In this document: positions 9,794-18,808 of the stretch, one piece after another | Layout: the number at the start of each line of letters is the position of its first letter | Numbering within the stretch: the stretch's first letter is position 1 | Assembly: GCA_024234615.1 (NCBI GenBank) | Contig: JACKNY010000001.1 | Span: forward strand, 896,501 to 960,500 | Reading direction: 5' to 3' | From: Pseudomonadales bacterium | GTDB lineage: Bacteria; Pseudomonadota; Gammaproteobacteria; Pseudomonadales; IMCC2047 | DNA length: 64,000 nucleotides | Made by a program: the position numbers and the translations under genes | The notes under the pieces: model-generated | The model's input: the letters and a program-made list of their open reading frames with translations, nothing else | What the model was told of the DNA's origin: nothing | Database searches by the model: none

Positions 9794-10972
9794 ATGCATA
9801 AGGTTGTCATTGTCGCCGCTGGGCGCACCGCAATTGGTAGTTTTAATGGTATGTTGGCATCGCTGAGGGCGGATCAGCTGGGCAGTGCAGTGATTCAGGG
9901 ACTGCTCGAACGATCGGGTATCGACGCCTCAGAAATCAATGAGGTCTTGCTGGGGCAGGTTCTTGCTGCCGGCTGTGGGCAAAACCCAGCACGCCAAGCG
10001 GCGATTAATGCCGGGTTACCCAGCAACATCCCAGCAATGACGATCAATAAAGTCTGTGGGTCTGGTCTGAAGGCCGTGCATCTAGCGGCTCAAGCGATTG
10101 CGCTCGGTGATGCTGATGTGATTATTGCCGGCGGTCAGGAAAGCATGAGTCAATCGGCGCATGTACTGCCTAAGTCACGCGAAGGTCAGCGGATGGGCAA
10201 CTGGCAATTAGTTGATACGATGATCAACGATGGTTTATGGGATGCCTTTAATGATTACCACATGGGCAACACTGCGGAAAATATTCAACAACGCTATGAT
10301 ATTTCTCGTAGTGAACAGGATGAGTTTGCCGCCAACTCACAACAGAAAGCAGAAGCTGCGCAACAGGCAAATCGGTTTGCGGAAGAAATTATTCCAGTCA
10401 GCATCCCGCAGCGCAAAAAAGACCCGATAATTTTTGCTGTGGATGAATACCCTAAACATGGCACTACAACAGAGTCTCTCGGAAAATTACGACCAGCTTT
10501 CAAAAAAGATGGCACAGTTACCGCCGGTAATGCCTCTGGAATTAATGATGGCGCAGCTGCTGTAATTTTAATGAGTGAAGAAAAAGCCAAACAACTGGGA
10601 TTAAAGCCATTAGCCAGTATTAAAGCCTATGCCAATTCTGGGGTCGATCCAGAAGTTATGGGCACTGGTCCCATTCCTGCGAGTAAGCTGTGTTTGAAAA
10701 AAGCTGGTTGGAAGGCGAAAGAGTTGGATTTAATCGAAGCTAACGAAGCCTTCGCTGTACAAGCTATCGCTGTTAACCAAGAAATGGGCTGGGATATTAA
10801 CAAAGTCAATGTGAATGGTGGAGCAATTGCGCTCGGACATCCGATTGGCGCATCAGGTTGTCGAATTCTTGTGTCGCTGGTTCATGAAATGATTAAGCGA
10901 GATGCCAAAAAAGGTCTGGCTACGCTTTGTATTGGTGGCGGCATGGGCGTCGCTCTGGCAGTGGAGCGATAA
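9794..10972 (+). CDS. Acetyl-CoA C-acetyltransferase (thiolase II type)
   Basis: A 392-residue thiolase with all catalytic residues: Cys88 in NKVCGSGLKAVHLA (acylated nucleophile), His349 in GHPIGASG and Cys379 in CIGGGMG (general base). Length and motifs match the biosynthetic/AtoB-PhaA group, which interconverts two acetyl-CoA with acetoacetyl-CoA and can also run in the degradative direction. No PHA synthase or beta-oxidation partner is next to it, so the direction cannot be decided. It follows acs after a 138-bp gap. A downstream hairpin at 11046-11102 may end its transcript. Confidence 0.93.
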   Translation: MHKVVIVAAGRTAIGSFNGMLASLRADQLGSAVIQGLLERSGIDASEINEVLLGQVLAAGCGQNPARQAAINAGLPSNIPAMTINKVCGSGLKAVHLAAQAIALGDADVIIAGGQESMSQSAHVLPKSREGQRMGNWQLVDTMINDGLWDAFNDYHMGNTAENIQQRYDISRSEQDEFAANSQQKAEAAQQANRFAEEIIPVSIPQRKKDPIIFAVDEYPKHGTTTESLGKLRPAFKKDGTVTAGNASGINDGAAAVILMSEEKAKQLGLKPLASIKAYANSGVDPEVMGTGPIPASKLCLKKAGWKAKELDLIEANEAFAVQAIAVNQEMGWDINKVNVNGGAIALGHPIGASGCRILVSLVHEMIKRDAKKGLATLCIGGGMGVALAVER

Positions 10973-11045
10973 TTAAGGATCTCTGATTACTCGATAACCT
11001 CATTTGGTATTGTATTGATCCAGCATTCATAATCAGCTGATTTTA

Positions 11046-11102
11046 AGCTTTGCGCATGGTGGCCGCCTTATCCTGGCGCCGCTCGCTATGCAATGCAAAG
11101 CT
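11046..11102 (+). terminator. Hairpin downstream of thiolase, possible terminator
   Basis: Perfect 8-bp arms AGCTTTGC (11046-11053) and GCAAAGCT (11095-11102) enclose a GC-rich loop that can extend pairing with GCAT and ATGC. There is no clean T-run after it, so its role as a terminator is uncertain. Confidence 0.35.
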
Positions 11103-11128
11103 CTTGACTGATTGAATAAGGAGCAAAC

Positions 11129-12169
11129 ATGCGACTTGGCCTCATACTAGGTTATTCCGGTAAAAGTATTGTTTTGCCTTTTGCTCTGATAGAACAGGCA
11201 GAACAGTTAGGGTTTGACTCGATTTGGACAGCGGAAGCCTACGGCTCAGACGCCGTCACTGTCGCCAGCTGGATTTTGGCACGCACTCAACGCCTTCGAG
11301 TGGGCACCGCTATCATGCAAATACCTGCCCGTACCCCTGCAATGTGTGCCATGACAGCCATGTCGCTGGCGCAACTTTCTGGTGGTCGTTTTATTTTAGG
11401 GTTGGGCGCTTCCGGGCCACAGGTGGTAGAAGGTTGGCATGGACAACCCTACGCTAAGCCCTTAAGTCGTAGCAGAGAATACATTGCTATCGTGCGTCAA
11501 ATTATGGCGCGTGAACAAACAGTCTGTTTTAACGGAGAGCACTATCAGTTGCCGTACCAAGGCGAAGGAAGTCTTGGTCTTGGACGGCCTCTCAAAAGCA
11601 TACTGTCAGCGGCGCCTGATATCCCCATTTATATGGCTTCAATTACTCCCGCAGGGCTGCGCTTAGCCGCAGAAGTGGCCGATGGTGTGTTTCCTGTTTG
11701 GATGGATCCAAAGCGTTTTGATCTGTTGGCTCCTCATCTTGATGCGGGTTTCGCTAAAGCGGGTGGCGGCAAAAACTTATCAAATTTTGACGTTGCTCCC
11801 TTTGTATCGGTATCTATGGGGGATGACCTGGAGCAATGTCGCGCTCCGCTGCGAGAACATTTAGCGCTCTATATAGGCGGCATGGGTGCGAAGGGTAAAA
11901 ATTTTTATTATGACTATACGGTAGCCCTCGGGTATGAGGAGGCCGCACATCGAATACAGGAATTATACTTGGCCGGTAAAAAGCAGGCAGCGGCTGCTGC
12001 GGTGCCAGCTGAGCTGATGGATGCGGTGGCTCTGCTGGGGCCGAAACAGCGCATCAAAGAGCGCCTGGAAGTATGGAAACAAGCAGGCCATAGAAATTAT
12101 GTTGGATCGATGCTGATTAGGACTCACCAACCGGAGGTCATGTCGCTACTGGCTGATGAATTATTATGA
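11129..12169 (+). CDS. LLM-class flavin/F420-dependent oxidoreductase
   Basis: A 346-residue luciferase-like monooxygenase-fold protein. It shows the TIM-barrel start MRLGLILGYSG, FDSIWTAEAYGSDAVTVASW, RTQRLRVGTAIMQIPARTPA and SGGRFILGLGASGPQVVEGWHG, which matches the F420-dependent LLM group better than the FMN-type bacterial luciferases. Such enzymes perform hydride transfer on a range of substrates; the physiological one is not visible. An AAGGAG ribosome site precedes the ATG. Its stop overlaps the start of the next gene (ATGA at 12166-12169), so the two are translationally coupled. Whether this organism makes F420 cannot be told from this window. Confidence 0.85.
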   Translation: MRLGLILGYSGKSIVLPFALIEQAEQLGFDSIWTAEAYGSDAVTVASWILARTQRLRVGTAIMQIPARTPAMCAMTAMSLAQLSGGRFILGLGASGPQVVEGWHGQPYAKPLSRSREYIAIVRQIMAREQTVCFNGEHYQLPYQGEGSLGLGRPLKSILSAAPDIPIYMASITPAGLRLAAEVADGVFPVWMDPKRFDLLAPHLDAGFAKAGGGKNLSNFDVAPFVSVSMGDDLEQCRAPLREHLALYIGGMGAKGKNFYYDYTVALGYEEAAHRIQELYLAGKKQAAAAAVPAELMDAVALLGPKQRIKERLEVWKQAGHRNYVGSMLIRTHQPEVMSLLADELL

Positions 12170-12996
12170 GCCCAACAAGTAATACCGGGTTGCTAATGAT
12201 GCGTATTGCAGGACTGGTTGCAGGCATGTTTCTGAGCAGTCTGTGTCTGGCAGATCGATTTTGTTTTGCGCAAGCGCAGAGCTACTACGAGCAGCTTTTT
12301 TGTGAGGTGAAGGCGCAGGGTAAAGGCAGTAAGTTGCCGCGCTTTGATGAGTTTAAAAGGAATAGTCAAATAACTCAGGCGTTGTTGTTAAAGCACCCTG
12401 CAAAAAGCGCCGGATTAACGGTAATCATGCCAAAGAGATCAAACGAAGCCAATATCAAATCCCCGATTAAAACCACTCCGCTCACTGCAACTAAAACGAG
12501 CGCTATGAGCGACTGCGTGCTTCAGGATGCGTTAATTGAATGTGGAACGCGGCGCTATCAAATGCTTGGTAATTTATCTAATCAACGTCTCAAGCCGGGC
12601 TCATTAGAGGAATCGAGCCGATTGGAATTGCCTGAATATACAGGCGATTCACTGAATCGAGATAAGCTTTTGCCCTATTTACTCAAAGCTTACCGGCATT
12701 ATGTGAATAAAATGATGGATATTGGATTGGCAGGGGCGACCATGTCCTACGGTACTTTTGAATATCTTTTCAATGACTTACGAGATAAAGGGGTTGATTT
12801 TAATAAACGATTTGAAACCATGTATCGCTATCTGAAGCAGGACAAAAAAAGCATTAATGTGAGCGAAACAATAACAACACCTAGTGGCCTGCGCATCAGT
12901 GATTGTGGTTTGCTAGATCAACAGCTGATAGCCTGTGTCGTTGATGGCAGAAATTATCTTTATCGGAGGAGTGTCGGCATCATCGGGTCAGACTGA
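12166..12996 (+). CDS. Exported protein of unknown function with repeated SDC-L motif
   Basis: A 276-residue protein I do not recognise. It has an N-terminal hydrophobic signal (MMRIAGLVAGMFLSSLCLA, cleavage probably after LADR or ALA-like site) following an optional seven- to eleven-residue extension. A short motif occurs twice: SDCVLQDALIECGTRRYQML in the middle and SDCGLLDQQLIACVVDGRNY near the C-terminus, so the protein may contain two related units with paired Cys residues that could form disulfides in the periplasm. The central part is basic and helical (DKLLPYLLKAYRHYVNKMMD). It overlaps the preceding LLM oxidoreductase by four bases. No function is assigned. Confidence 0.8.
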   Translation: MSPTSNTGLLMMRIAGLVAGMFLSSLCLADRFCFAQAQSYYEQLFCEVKAQGKGSKLPRFDEFKRNSQITQALLLKHPAKSAGLTVIMPKRSNEANIKSPIKTTPLTATKTSAMSDCVLQDALIECGTRRYQMLGNLSNQRLKPGSLEESSRLELPEYTGDSLNRDKLLPYLLKAYRHYVNKMMDIGLAGATMSYGTFEYLFNDLRDKGVDFNKRFETMYRYLKQDKKSINVSETITTPSGLRISDCGLLDQQLIACVVDGRNYLYRRSVGIIGSD

Positions 12997-13058
12997 GCCA
13001 AAGGTATTAAGGAATCAATTAGATACTCCCTGATGTTTAATGGGGGTCTAACAGCCTG

Positions 13059-13490
13059 CTAGTGGACTGCTGATTCGGACGAGCCAAATGTTTGCGTAGC
13101 GAGAGGTGCTATTGATGAGTGATGTATTACTAATTTCCAAGCCCTATCAAAACGCTGGAAAACATTTGTGCAGATAGTGCGTATTATCTGTAGATCGATA
13201 TTTGACGCAGTTATATTTTCAAAACAATTGACCCATGCCATATCACCGCAAACACTGACTTTAACCGCGCTCGCTATGACTGAGCATGGGCCTTGATTGT
13301 TAAAGATGGCTTGCCAGCTTTGGAAGACCGCGTCCCACCCCTCTAATCTATCCCAGCCGGGATGAATACAATAGACCTCATTGTGTTGTCTCCACACTTG
13401 AGACATCAATGTCGGATCTGCTTGCGATAATGCCAGGTAAAAACGGTCGTTTGCGGTGAGTATCTCAAGGCGATTTAGGTTGTCTGACAT
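13059..13490 (-). CDS. NTF2/SnoaL-like family protein
   Basis: A 143-residue protein with the SnoaL_3/NTF2-like cone fold signature: an N-terminal helix (NDRFYLALSQADPTLMSQVW), then EVYCIHPGWDRLEGWDAVFQSW and the C-terminal strand WKLVIHHSS. Proteins of this type are small catalytic or ligand-binding domains with no single function. An in-frame ATG eleven codons further upstream exists, but AGGAGA placed six bases before the ATG at 13490 favours the shorter start. It is transcribed leftward and converges on the exported unknown protein. Confidence 0.8.
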   Translation of the reverse strand: MSDNLNRLEILTANDRFYLALSQADPTLMSQVWRQHNEVYCIHPGWDRLEGWDAVFQSWQAIFNNQGPCSVIASAVKVSVCGDMAWVNCFENITASNIDLQIIRTICTNVFQRFDRAWKLVIHHSSIAPLATQTFGSSESAVH

Positions 13491-13941
13491 GGAAAATTCT
13501 CCTGAAGGACCCTTTATCGACATAAGGCATCGGTATAAGGTTTGGTTGGAGTTGTTATCAATAGAATTTTACCAAAGTATACAATAAAGAAGCCCGCGCT
13601 AGGCGGGCTTAATCGGGCTACACGAGCACTTTATAGTGCTTTCTTTATTGGAGTGGATATAATTTTGAAATATTCCATATACTAGGTAGCAAACATTATG
13701 CCAGCCTTTAAAATCAATGGGTTAGGCGTTTGATTTTTTAAGGCTGTAAAAATAACGGACGTATCGAGCAATAATTCCGGCCCTTTCTAAGGCTAACAGA
13801 TTTCACAGCTTGTTGGTTTTTCTGTGATAAATCGGTGCTTTTCCGACCATAGCAGGGGTTGCATTACTCAAAAAATTACCTATAGTAGGCAACTGATTTC
13901 AGCGGATAGAAATCATGATATTAACTAACAAGGAGGTTAGT
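13491..13941 (+). other. Intergenic stretch with two hairpins
   Basis: This is a 451-bp divergent gap between the SnoaL-like gene and the lamin-tail protein. It contains the two hairpins listed separately (13590-13610 and 13625-13649), nested inside a wider near-perfect inverted pair (caataaagaagc at 13582 and gctttctttattg ending at 13650). No additional open frame with a ribosome site was recognised. Confidence 0.5.
13582..13650. repeat. Nested palindromic element (two hairpins inside an inverted pair)
   Basis: The first hairpin is AAGCCCGC (13590-13597), loop GCTAG, GCGGGCTT (13603-13610). The second is AGCACT (13625-13630), loop TTAT, AGTGCT (13635-13640), followed by the T-rich TTCTTTATT. 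The outer arms CAATAAAGAAGC and GCTTTCTTTATTG are complementary except for one extra base. This looks like a REP-type palindromic unit or a back-to-back terminator pair, although the flanking genes diverge and so neither needs a terminator here. Confidence 0.5.
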
Positions 13942-14631
13942 ATGCCAAAGCTTTTTCGTTTTTCATTTCTCTATATCATCATCGGTTTGTCCCTAGTCGT
14001 AACCGTCAATGCAACGCCCGTCTTTATTAACGAAATTCACTATGATAACGCCGGTTCGGATCTGAACGAGGGCGTTGAAATTGCTGGACCGGCCAATACC
14101 GATTTAAGCGGTTGGCAGTTGGTCTTGTACAACGGTGGCAATGGACAACCTTATTCAACCATTTCGCTTGCAGGGATTTTCTCTGATTTGATGAGCGGTT
14201 TTGGTGTTTTATCGTTTGCCTACAGCGGTATACAGAACGGCTCGCCTGATGGTGTTGCCCTGGTCGATAGCACTAATCAGTTAATACAGTTTTTAAGTTA
14301 CGAAGGTGTGATTGAGGCTAATTCCGGGGTGGCCGCAGGACAGCGCAGTATCGATATTTTGGTACAGGAACCAGCTAATACCTTAGTTGGCTCATCACTT
14401 CAGTTATCCGGTGTAGGGTCTGCGTACGAGGATTTTCAGTGGGGAGCAAGCTTACCGGAAAGCTTCGGAGCGATTAATAGTGAGCAGCGATTTTCAAGTG
14501 GAGAGGAAGCTGCCCCGGTTCCGACCGTACCGATACCGAGTAGTATTATGCTTTGGTTGTTTGCGCTGCTAATGCCGTTATCTGGTGGGCGGTCGCGGCA
14601 GCTGTCCTCACTGCCGACGCTACCTTCCTGA
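13942..14631 (+). CDS. Exported lamin-tail-domain protein with PEP-CTERM-like tail
   Basis: A 229-residue exported protein. The signal peptide (MPKLFRFSFLYIIIGLSLVV, cleavage near VNA-TP) is followed by a lamin-tail (LTD) domain: VFINEIHYDNAGSDLNEGVEIAG, TDLSGWQLVLYNG and DGVALVDSTNQLIQFLSYEG. The C-terminus has a proline motif (VPTVPIPSS), a hydrophobic helix (IMLWLFALLMPL) and a basic end (GGRSRQ), the three-part layout of PEP-CTERM-like sorting tails processed by exosortases. LTD domains occur in secreted nucleases and surface proteins, but no nuclease domain is present here. An AAGGAGG site six bases before the ATG at 13942 decides the start against an ATG nine codons upstream. Confidence 0.82.
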   Translation: MPKLFRFSFLYIIIGLSLVVTVNATPVFINEIHYDNAGSDLNEGVEIAGPANTDLSGWQLVLYNGGNGQPYSTISLAGIFSDLMSGFGVLSFAYSGIQNGSPDGVALVDSTNQLIQFLSYEGVIEANSGVAAGQRSIDILVQEPANTLVGSSLQLSGVGSAYEDFQWGASLPESFGAINSEQRFSSGEEAAPVPTVPIPSSIMLWLFALLMPLSGGRSRQLSSLPTLPS

Positions 14632-14639
14632 GTAGAACG

Positions 14640-14671
14640 AACCGGACGCCACAAAACTGTGGCGTCCGGTT
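14640..14671. terminator. Strong hairpin between convergent genes
   Basis: Fourteen-base perfect arms (AACCGGACGCCACA and its complement) with the four-base loop AAAC lie between the end of the lamin-tail gene and the end of dapD. Only a short TT-TCG run follows on the plus strand. The position between convergent genes suggests a shared bidirectional terminator. Confidence 0.75.
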
Positions 14672-14681
14672 TTCGTGAGGA

Positions 14682-15722
14682 CTAATTGTGGGCGTGTAGT
14701 TCTTGGTTTAAGGCAATAGCCGACTTGTTGGTTTTACATTCAATTCGGCCATTTTCAGAATTACGGCGTAACAGTAAATCAGATTTACCCGCCAAATCTC
14801 GAGCCTTGATAATTTTGACCAACTGGTTTTTATCATCGAGTAACGCCACTTTAGAGCCTGCCGTGACATAGAGTCCTGCTTCGACAGTACAGCGATCGCC
14901 CAAGGGAATACCGATACCGGCGTTCGCACCGATGAGGCATTCTTCGCCAACAGAGATAACGATAGAGTTGCCACCGGATAAGGTGCCCATGGTGCTGCAG
15001 CCGCCGCCGAGATCAGTGCCGTTGCCAACCATGACGCCAGCAGAAATGCGACCCTCAACCATGCTGGCTCCCTTGGTGCCCGCATTAAAATTGATAAAGC
15101 CTTCATGCATGACAGTAGTGCCTTCGCCTAGATAAGCGCCTAGTCTTACTCGATCGGTGTCCGCAATACGGACGCCTGAAGGAATCACGTAATTCGCCAT
15201 TTTCGGAAATTTATCTACGGCCATCACTTCCAGCAGCTCTCCACGCAAGCGTGCCTCGAATTGTTTTTGTGCCAGCTCGTCGACGGCGATAGCGCCAGCG
15301 CTGGTCCATGCCACATTAGGCAGTTTGCCAAAAATACCAGTCAAATCTACTTGGTGAGGTTGCAGCAAACGGTGAGAAAGTAATTGGAGTTTCAGGTATA
15401 TTTCTGGTGTCGATTGTGGCGCCTCGTCAGTTTCAAGGAGGATGATTGCTGTTGGTCTTTGGGACTTGCTCAATTGTTGCGCCAGCGCGGCCTGCTCAGT
15501 CATACCCAGTTCGGTCAGCGCATTGGCAAGCTGGTTGAGCTGTGATGCAGAAGGGGCTATTACCTGGTTGCCGGTAGCAATATTTAAGGTTTGTTTTACG
15601 CACGCTATCAATTTGGAATTGGGTGAAATTAGCGGCGCGGGATAATAAACTTCCAGCCACTCGCCGCTGCCTGATTGCGTGCCGACACCCATTGCAAAAC
15701 TAAAGTAGGTATTCTTGTTCAT
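14682..15722 (-). CDS. dapD: Tetrahydrodipicolinate N-succinyltransferase
   Basis: A 346-residue DapD of the long Pseudomonas type. It transfers succinyl from succinyl-CoA to tetrahydrodipicolinate in the lysine/diaminopimelate pathway. The left-handed beta-helix is visible as imperfect hexapeptides (GVRIADTDRVRLGAYLGEGT, GASMVEGRISAGVMVGNGTD, CLIGANAGIGIPLGDRC). It begins MNKNTYFSFAMGVGTQS. It is the last gene of the leftward map-glnD-YffB-like-dapD run, starting two bases after the YffB-like stop. Confidence 0.95.
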   Translation of the reverse strand: MNKNTYFSFAMGVGTQSGSGEWLEVYYPAPLISPNSKLIACVKQTLNIATGNQVIAPSASQLNQLANALTELGMTEQAALAQQLSKSQRPTAIILLETDEAPQSTPEIYLKLQLLSHRLLQPHQVDLTGIFGKLPNVAWTSAGAIAVDELAQKQFEARLRGELLEVMAVDKFPKMANYVIPSGVRIADTDRVRLGAYLGEGTTVMHEGFINFNAGTKGASMVEGRISAGVMVGNGTDLGGGCSTMGTLSGGNSIVISVGEECLIGANAGIGIPLGDRCTVEAGLYVTAGSKVALLDDKNQLVKIIKARDLAGKSDLLLRRNSENGRIECKTNKSAIALNQELHAHN

Positions 15723-15724
15723 AA

Positions 15725-16084
15725 TTAAACCTTATTCATTTCATTAAAAATTTGTTCGTATGTATTGGCGTCAAAACCTAAATAACGCGCAGTTCCTGTA
15801 TCGAGTAATGGTCTTTTGATTAAGGCTGGATAAGTTAGCATAAGCTGGATTGCTCTTGCTTCATCCAAGTCAGCCCTTTCAGCGTCCGCTAGTTTGCGCC
15901 AGGTTGTGCCTCTGGTATTGAGTAATTGTTGCCAACCCAGCTCGGTGCTCCACTGTTTGAGTTGTAGCTCATCTAGTCCATCTATTCGGTAATCGTGAAA
16001 ACGATATGTAATTGCTGATTGTGTTAACCAGTTCCTGGCTTTTTTAATAGTGTCGCAGTTTTTGATACCAAAAAGCGTGATCAT
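15725..16084 (-). CDS. ArsC/Spx-family protein, YffB-like
   Basis: A 119-residue thioredoxin-fold protein of the ArsC/YffB group. It begins MITLFGIKNCDTIKKARNWL, with the single conserved Cys in NCDTIKKAR, and has NTRGTTWRKL and the IKRPLLD motif near the C-terminus. YffB-type proteins resemble arsenate reductase but are thought to be glutathione-dependent thiol reductases rather than true arsenate reductases. The position between glnD and dapD matches the pseudomonad arrangement. Confidence 0.9.
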   Translation of the reverse strand: MITLFGIKNCDTIKKARNWLTQSAITYRFHDYRIDGLDELQLKQWSTELGWQQLLNTRGTTWRKLADAERADLDEARAIQLMLTYPALIKRPLLDTGTARYLGFDANTYEQIFNEMNKV

Positions 16085-16093
16085 GAGATTGCC

Positions 16094-18805
16094 TTATAAT
16101 GTCGTGGTTGCCTGATGATTAGGCGGTAATTGAGCCCATTGATCAAGCTGTGAACAAATAGCCATCTTGAGTTTTTCGCAAAGCTCGTTATCGGCGATGG
16201 GTTCGTTATTTTTGGTTGTGATGAAAAAAACGTCTTCGACGCGCTCGCCGAGTGTGGCAATTTTAGCTTTTTGCAAAACCACGCTATTTTCAAGAAAGAT
16301 TCTACCAATACGTGCTAGCAATCCGGGTCTATCTGGTGTTACCACTTCGACAACGGTATAGGGCTGGTGGTTATCGCTGAAAATATTGACCTGCGTCGGC
16401 ATGGTAAAATGTTGCAATCTTCTGGGCGTATGACGCTTGATAATGGTGGGGTATTCCTGTGGGGTTAATAGCGCCTGCGTCAGCGTCTGTTTGATGAGTT
16501 CTCTTAAAGAGGGGTTCTCTCCGAGAGGTTGACCATTTTCGGTCAGAACGATATAGGAGTTGAGGTTAAAGTTATTGGGTGATGTGCTAATGCGGGCATC
16601 CACAATATTAAGCTCAAGTTGCTCTAAAATGGCCGCCGTGGTTGCGAACAAGTGATACCCTGTTTGTGAGTATATAAATATCTGAGTGCCGCTAGCATGG
16701 TGCTGCGTCGAGACGTCTTTAATCATCACCAGAGGTTTGCCTGGTTCAGTATGCTCTAGAATGGCTTGCGTGTGCCAAGCGATATCCTCATCGGAGTGTT
16801 GAATAAAGTAATCGTCCCCAAGCTGCTGCCAAAGTGCCGTGACTATTGTGGGATTGAAAGGCAGCAGAGCCAACGCTTTGTCTTGCTTGGTGGAGATTTC
16901 TATTTCACGATCTATCGGGTTTTCAAGTCCACGGCTTAATGCGCGCCTGGTTTCCAGGTAAAGATCGTGTAAAAGTGATGCACGCCAGCTATTCCACAGC
17001 TTGGTATTGGTGGCATTAATATCTGCAACGGTTAAGACAAAGAGATAATCCAAGTGCAGTTGGTCCTGCATACGCTCTGCAAACTGCTGTACTACGCTGG
17101 GGTCGGATATATCCATGCGCTGTGCGGTAATTGACATAATGAGATGATTTTCCACGAGCCAGCTAACTAGCTCAGTATCCCATGCGCTAAGACGATGACG
17201 TTCGCAAAAAGCTCGAGCATCTTCTGCACCCAGGGAAGAGTGATCACCGCCCCGGCCTTTTGCGATATCGTGGTAAAGCCCGGCGATATAGAGCAGTTCC
17301 AACTTAGGAATCTGTCGAATGACATTAGCCGAAAGTGGAAATCTTTCAGCCTCTGAGCCAAGGTAAATGCGACGCAGATACTGCAATAACAATAGCGTGT
17401 GGGCATCAACCGTGTATATATGGAACAGGTCATATTGCATTTTGCCGATAATTCTACCGAATTCCGGCAGGTATCTACCCAAAACGGCGTAACGACGCAT
17501 GCGTTGCAGCTGCGTGACGATACCATCCGGCGAGCGCAGTAGCTCCATGAAAATAGAGATATTACGAATGTCCTGGCGGAACTCATGGTCGATAAGGTGA
17601 CGATGTTCCCGAATCAGCCGAATAGTGGATGCGCGAACCCCCTGTATTTCTCTGTTCTGCGCCATTAAAAGAAATATTTCCATTAGCGCAAAGGGGGTGC
17701 GCTGAAAGACCTGATTATCCACCACTTCGATATAGTCGTTAGTGATTTTAAATCGGGTGTTCAAGGGGCGGCTGATAAAACTTTCGTCCGCTCGTAAAAT
17801 GGCTTCGTCAAAATGTTGTAGCAACATATCGTTCAGCTCCAGAATACGCAGTGCGACGCGATAGTATTTCTGCATGAGCTGCTCGATTGCAAGGGACTCT
17901 TCGGTGTCTTTGAAGCCGAATAATTTTGCCAACCGCTCCTGATAGTCGAAAAGTAGCCGATCTTCGGCTCGGCCCGCTAGCATATGCAGGCCATAACGGA
18001 TTTTCCAAAGATAATTCTGCCCTTCACTCAACAAGCCAAATTCTGCTTCAGTTAAAAAATGATTGGTGACTAAATCGCGCAGGTTGTCACCGCCAAAATG
18101 TCTTTTCGCGACCCAGCCAATCATTTGTAGATCGCGCAAGCCGCCGGGGGACTCTTTTACATTCGGCTCTAAATTATGTTCTGTATCGTCAAATTTGCGG
18201 TGTCGGAAGATTTGTTCATCTCGTTTTGCGGCATAGAAAGCTTTGGCTGACCAGATTTTTTTAGGGCCGACCCGCTTTTGCATGTGTGCGAACAACTCCT
18301 GTGAACCCACTAGCAGGCGTGATTCCATTAAACTGGTGACAATGGTGATATCGTTGCGCGCTTGGTCAATACATTGCCGCGTGGAACGGACGCTATGGCC
18401 GACCTTTAAGCCAATATCCCATAACAGCGTTACGAACTTTTCAATATGTTTATGCTGAGACTTAAAACGGAAGCCGCGGTAGAGAATCAGGATATCGATA
18501 TCGGAATGGGGGTGTAATTCGCCGCGGCCATAACCACCAACCGCAATCAATCCAATATCATTCTGACGAAATGAAAATTGACGCCAGGCATGAGTTAACA
18601 GTTGATCAACTAACCAGGCGCGTGCGAAAACGAGCAGTCGTGTAGGAGTATCGTTTCGAAAATGTTGATCCAATATAGACTGGGAATTTTTAAGCACCTC
18701 TTTAAACGTAGCGATAGGCGAAACTGACTCGGCGAGTTGCCGGGTAAATTTTTCGTTATTGAAAATTTCCGCCTGAATGCTGCTAAGGCTTGTGGGTTCG
18801 GACAT
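16094..18805 (-). CDS. glnD: Bifunctional PII uridylyltransferase/uridylyl-removing enzyme
   Basis: A 903-residue GlnD, the nitrogen-status sensor that uridylylates PII at low glutamine and removes UMP at high glutamine. The nucleotidyltransferase domain has GGYGRGELHPHSDIDILIL, with Asp102 and Asp104 as metal ligands. The HD hydrolase domain has YHDIAKGRGGDHS near residue 510. Two C-terminal ACT domains sense glutamine (the last around VVEVVTPDRPGLLARIGRIF). It starts four bases after the map stop and is immediately followed by the YffB-like gene. Confidence 0.97.
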   Translation of the reverse strand: MSEPTSLSSIQAEIFNNEKFTRQLAESVSPIATFKEVLKNSQSILDQHFRNDTPTRLLVFARAWLVDQLLTHAWRQFSFRQNDIGLIAVGGYGRGELHPHSDIDILILYRGFRFKSQHKHIEKFVTLLWDIGLKVGHSVRSTRQCIDQARNDITIVTSLMESRLLVGSQELFAHMQKRVGPKKIWSAKAFYAAKRDEQIFRHRKFDDTEHNLEPNVKESPGGLRDLQMIGWVAKRHFGGDNLRDLVTNHFLTEAEFGLLSEGQNYLWKIRYGLHMLAGRAEDRLLFDYQERLAKLFGFKDTEESLAIEQLMQKYYRVALRILELNDMLLQHFDEAILRADESFISRPLNTRFKITNDYIEVVDNQVFQRTPFALMEIFLLMAQNREIQGVRASTIRLIREHRHLIDHEFRQDIRNISIFMELLRSPDGIVTQLQRMRRYAVLGRYLPEFGRIIGKMQYDLFHIYTVDAHTLLLLQYLRRIYLGSEAERFPLSANVIRQIPKLELLYIAGLYHDIAKGRGGDHSSLGAEDARAFCERHRLSAWDTELVSWLVENHLIMSITAQRMDISDPSVVQQFAERMQDQLHLDYLFVLTVADINATNTKLWNSWRASLLHDLYLETRRALSRGLENPIDREIEISTKQDKALALLPFNPTIVTALWQQLGDDYFIQHSDEDIAWHTQAILEHTEPGKPLVMIKDVSTQHHASGTQIFIYSQTGYHLFATTAAILEQLELNIVDARISTSPNNFNLNSYIVLTENGQPLGENPSLRELIKQTLTQALLTPQEYPTIIKRHTPRRLQHFTMPTQVNIFSDNHQPYTVVEVVTPDRPGLLARIGRIFLENSVVLQKAKIATLGERVEDVFFITTKNNEPIADNELCEKLKMAICSQLDQWAQLPPNHQATTTL

Positions 18806-18808
18806 CGA

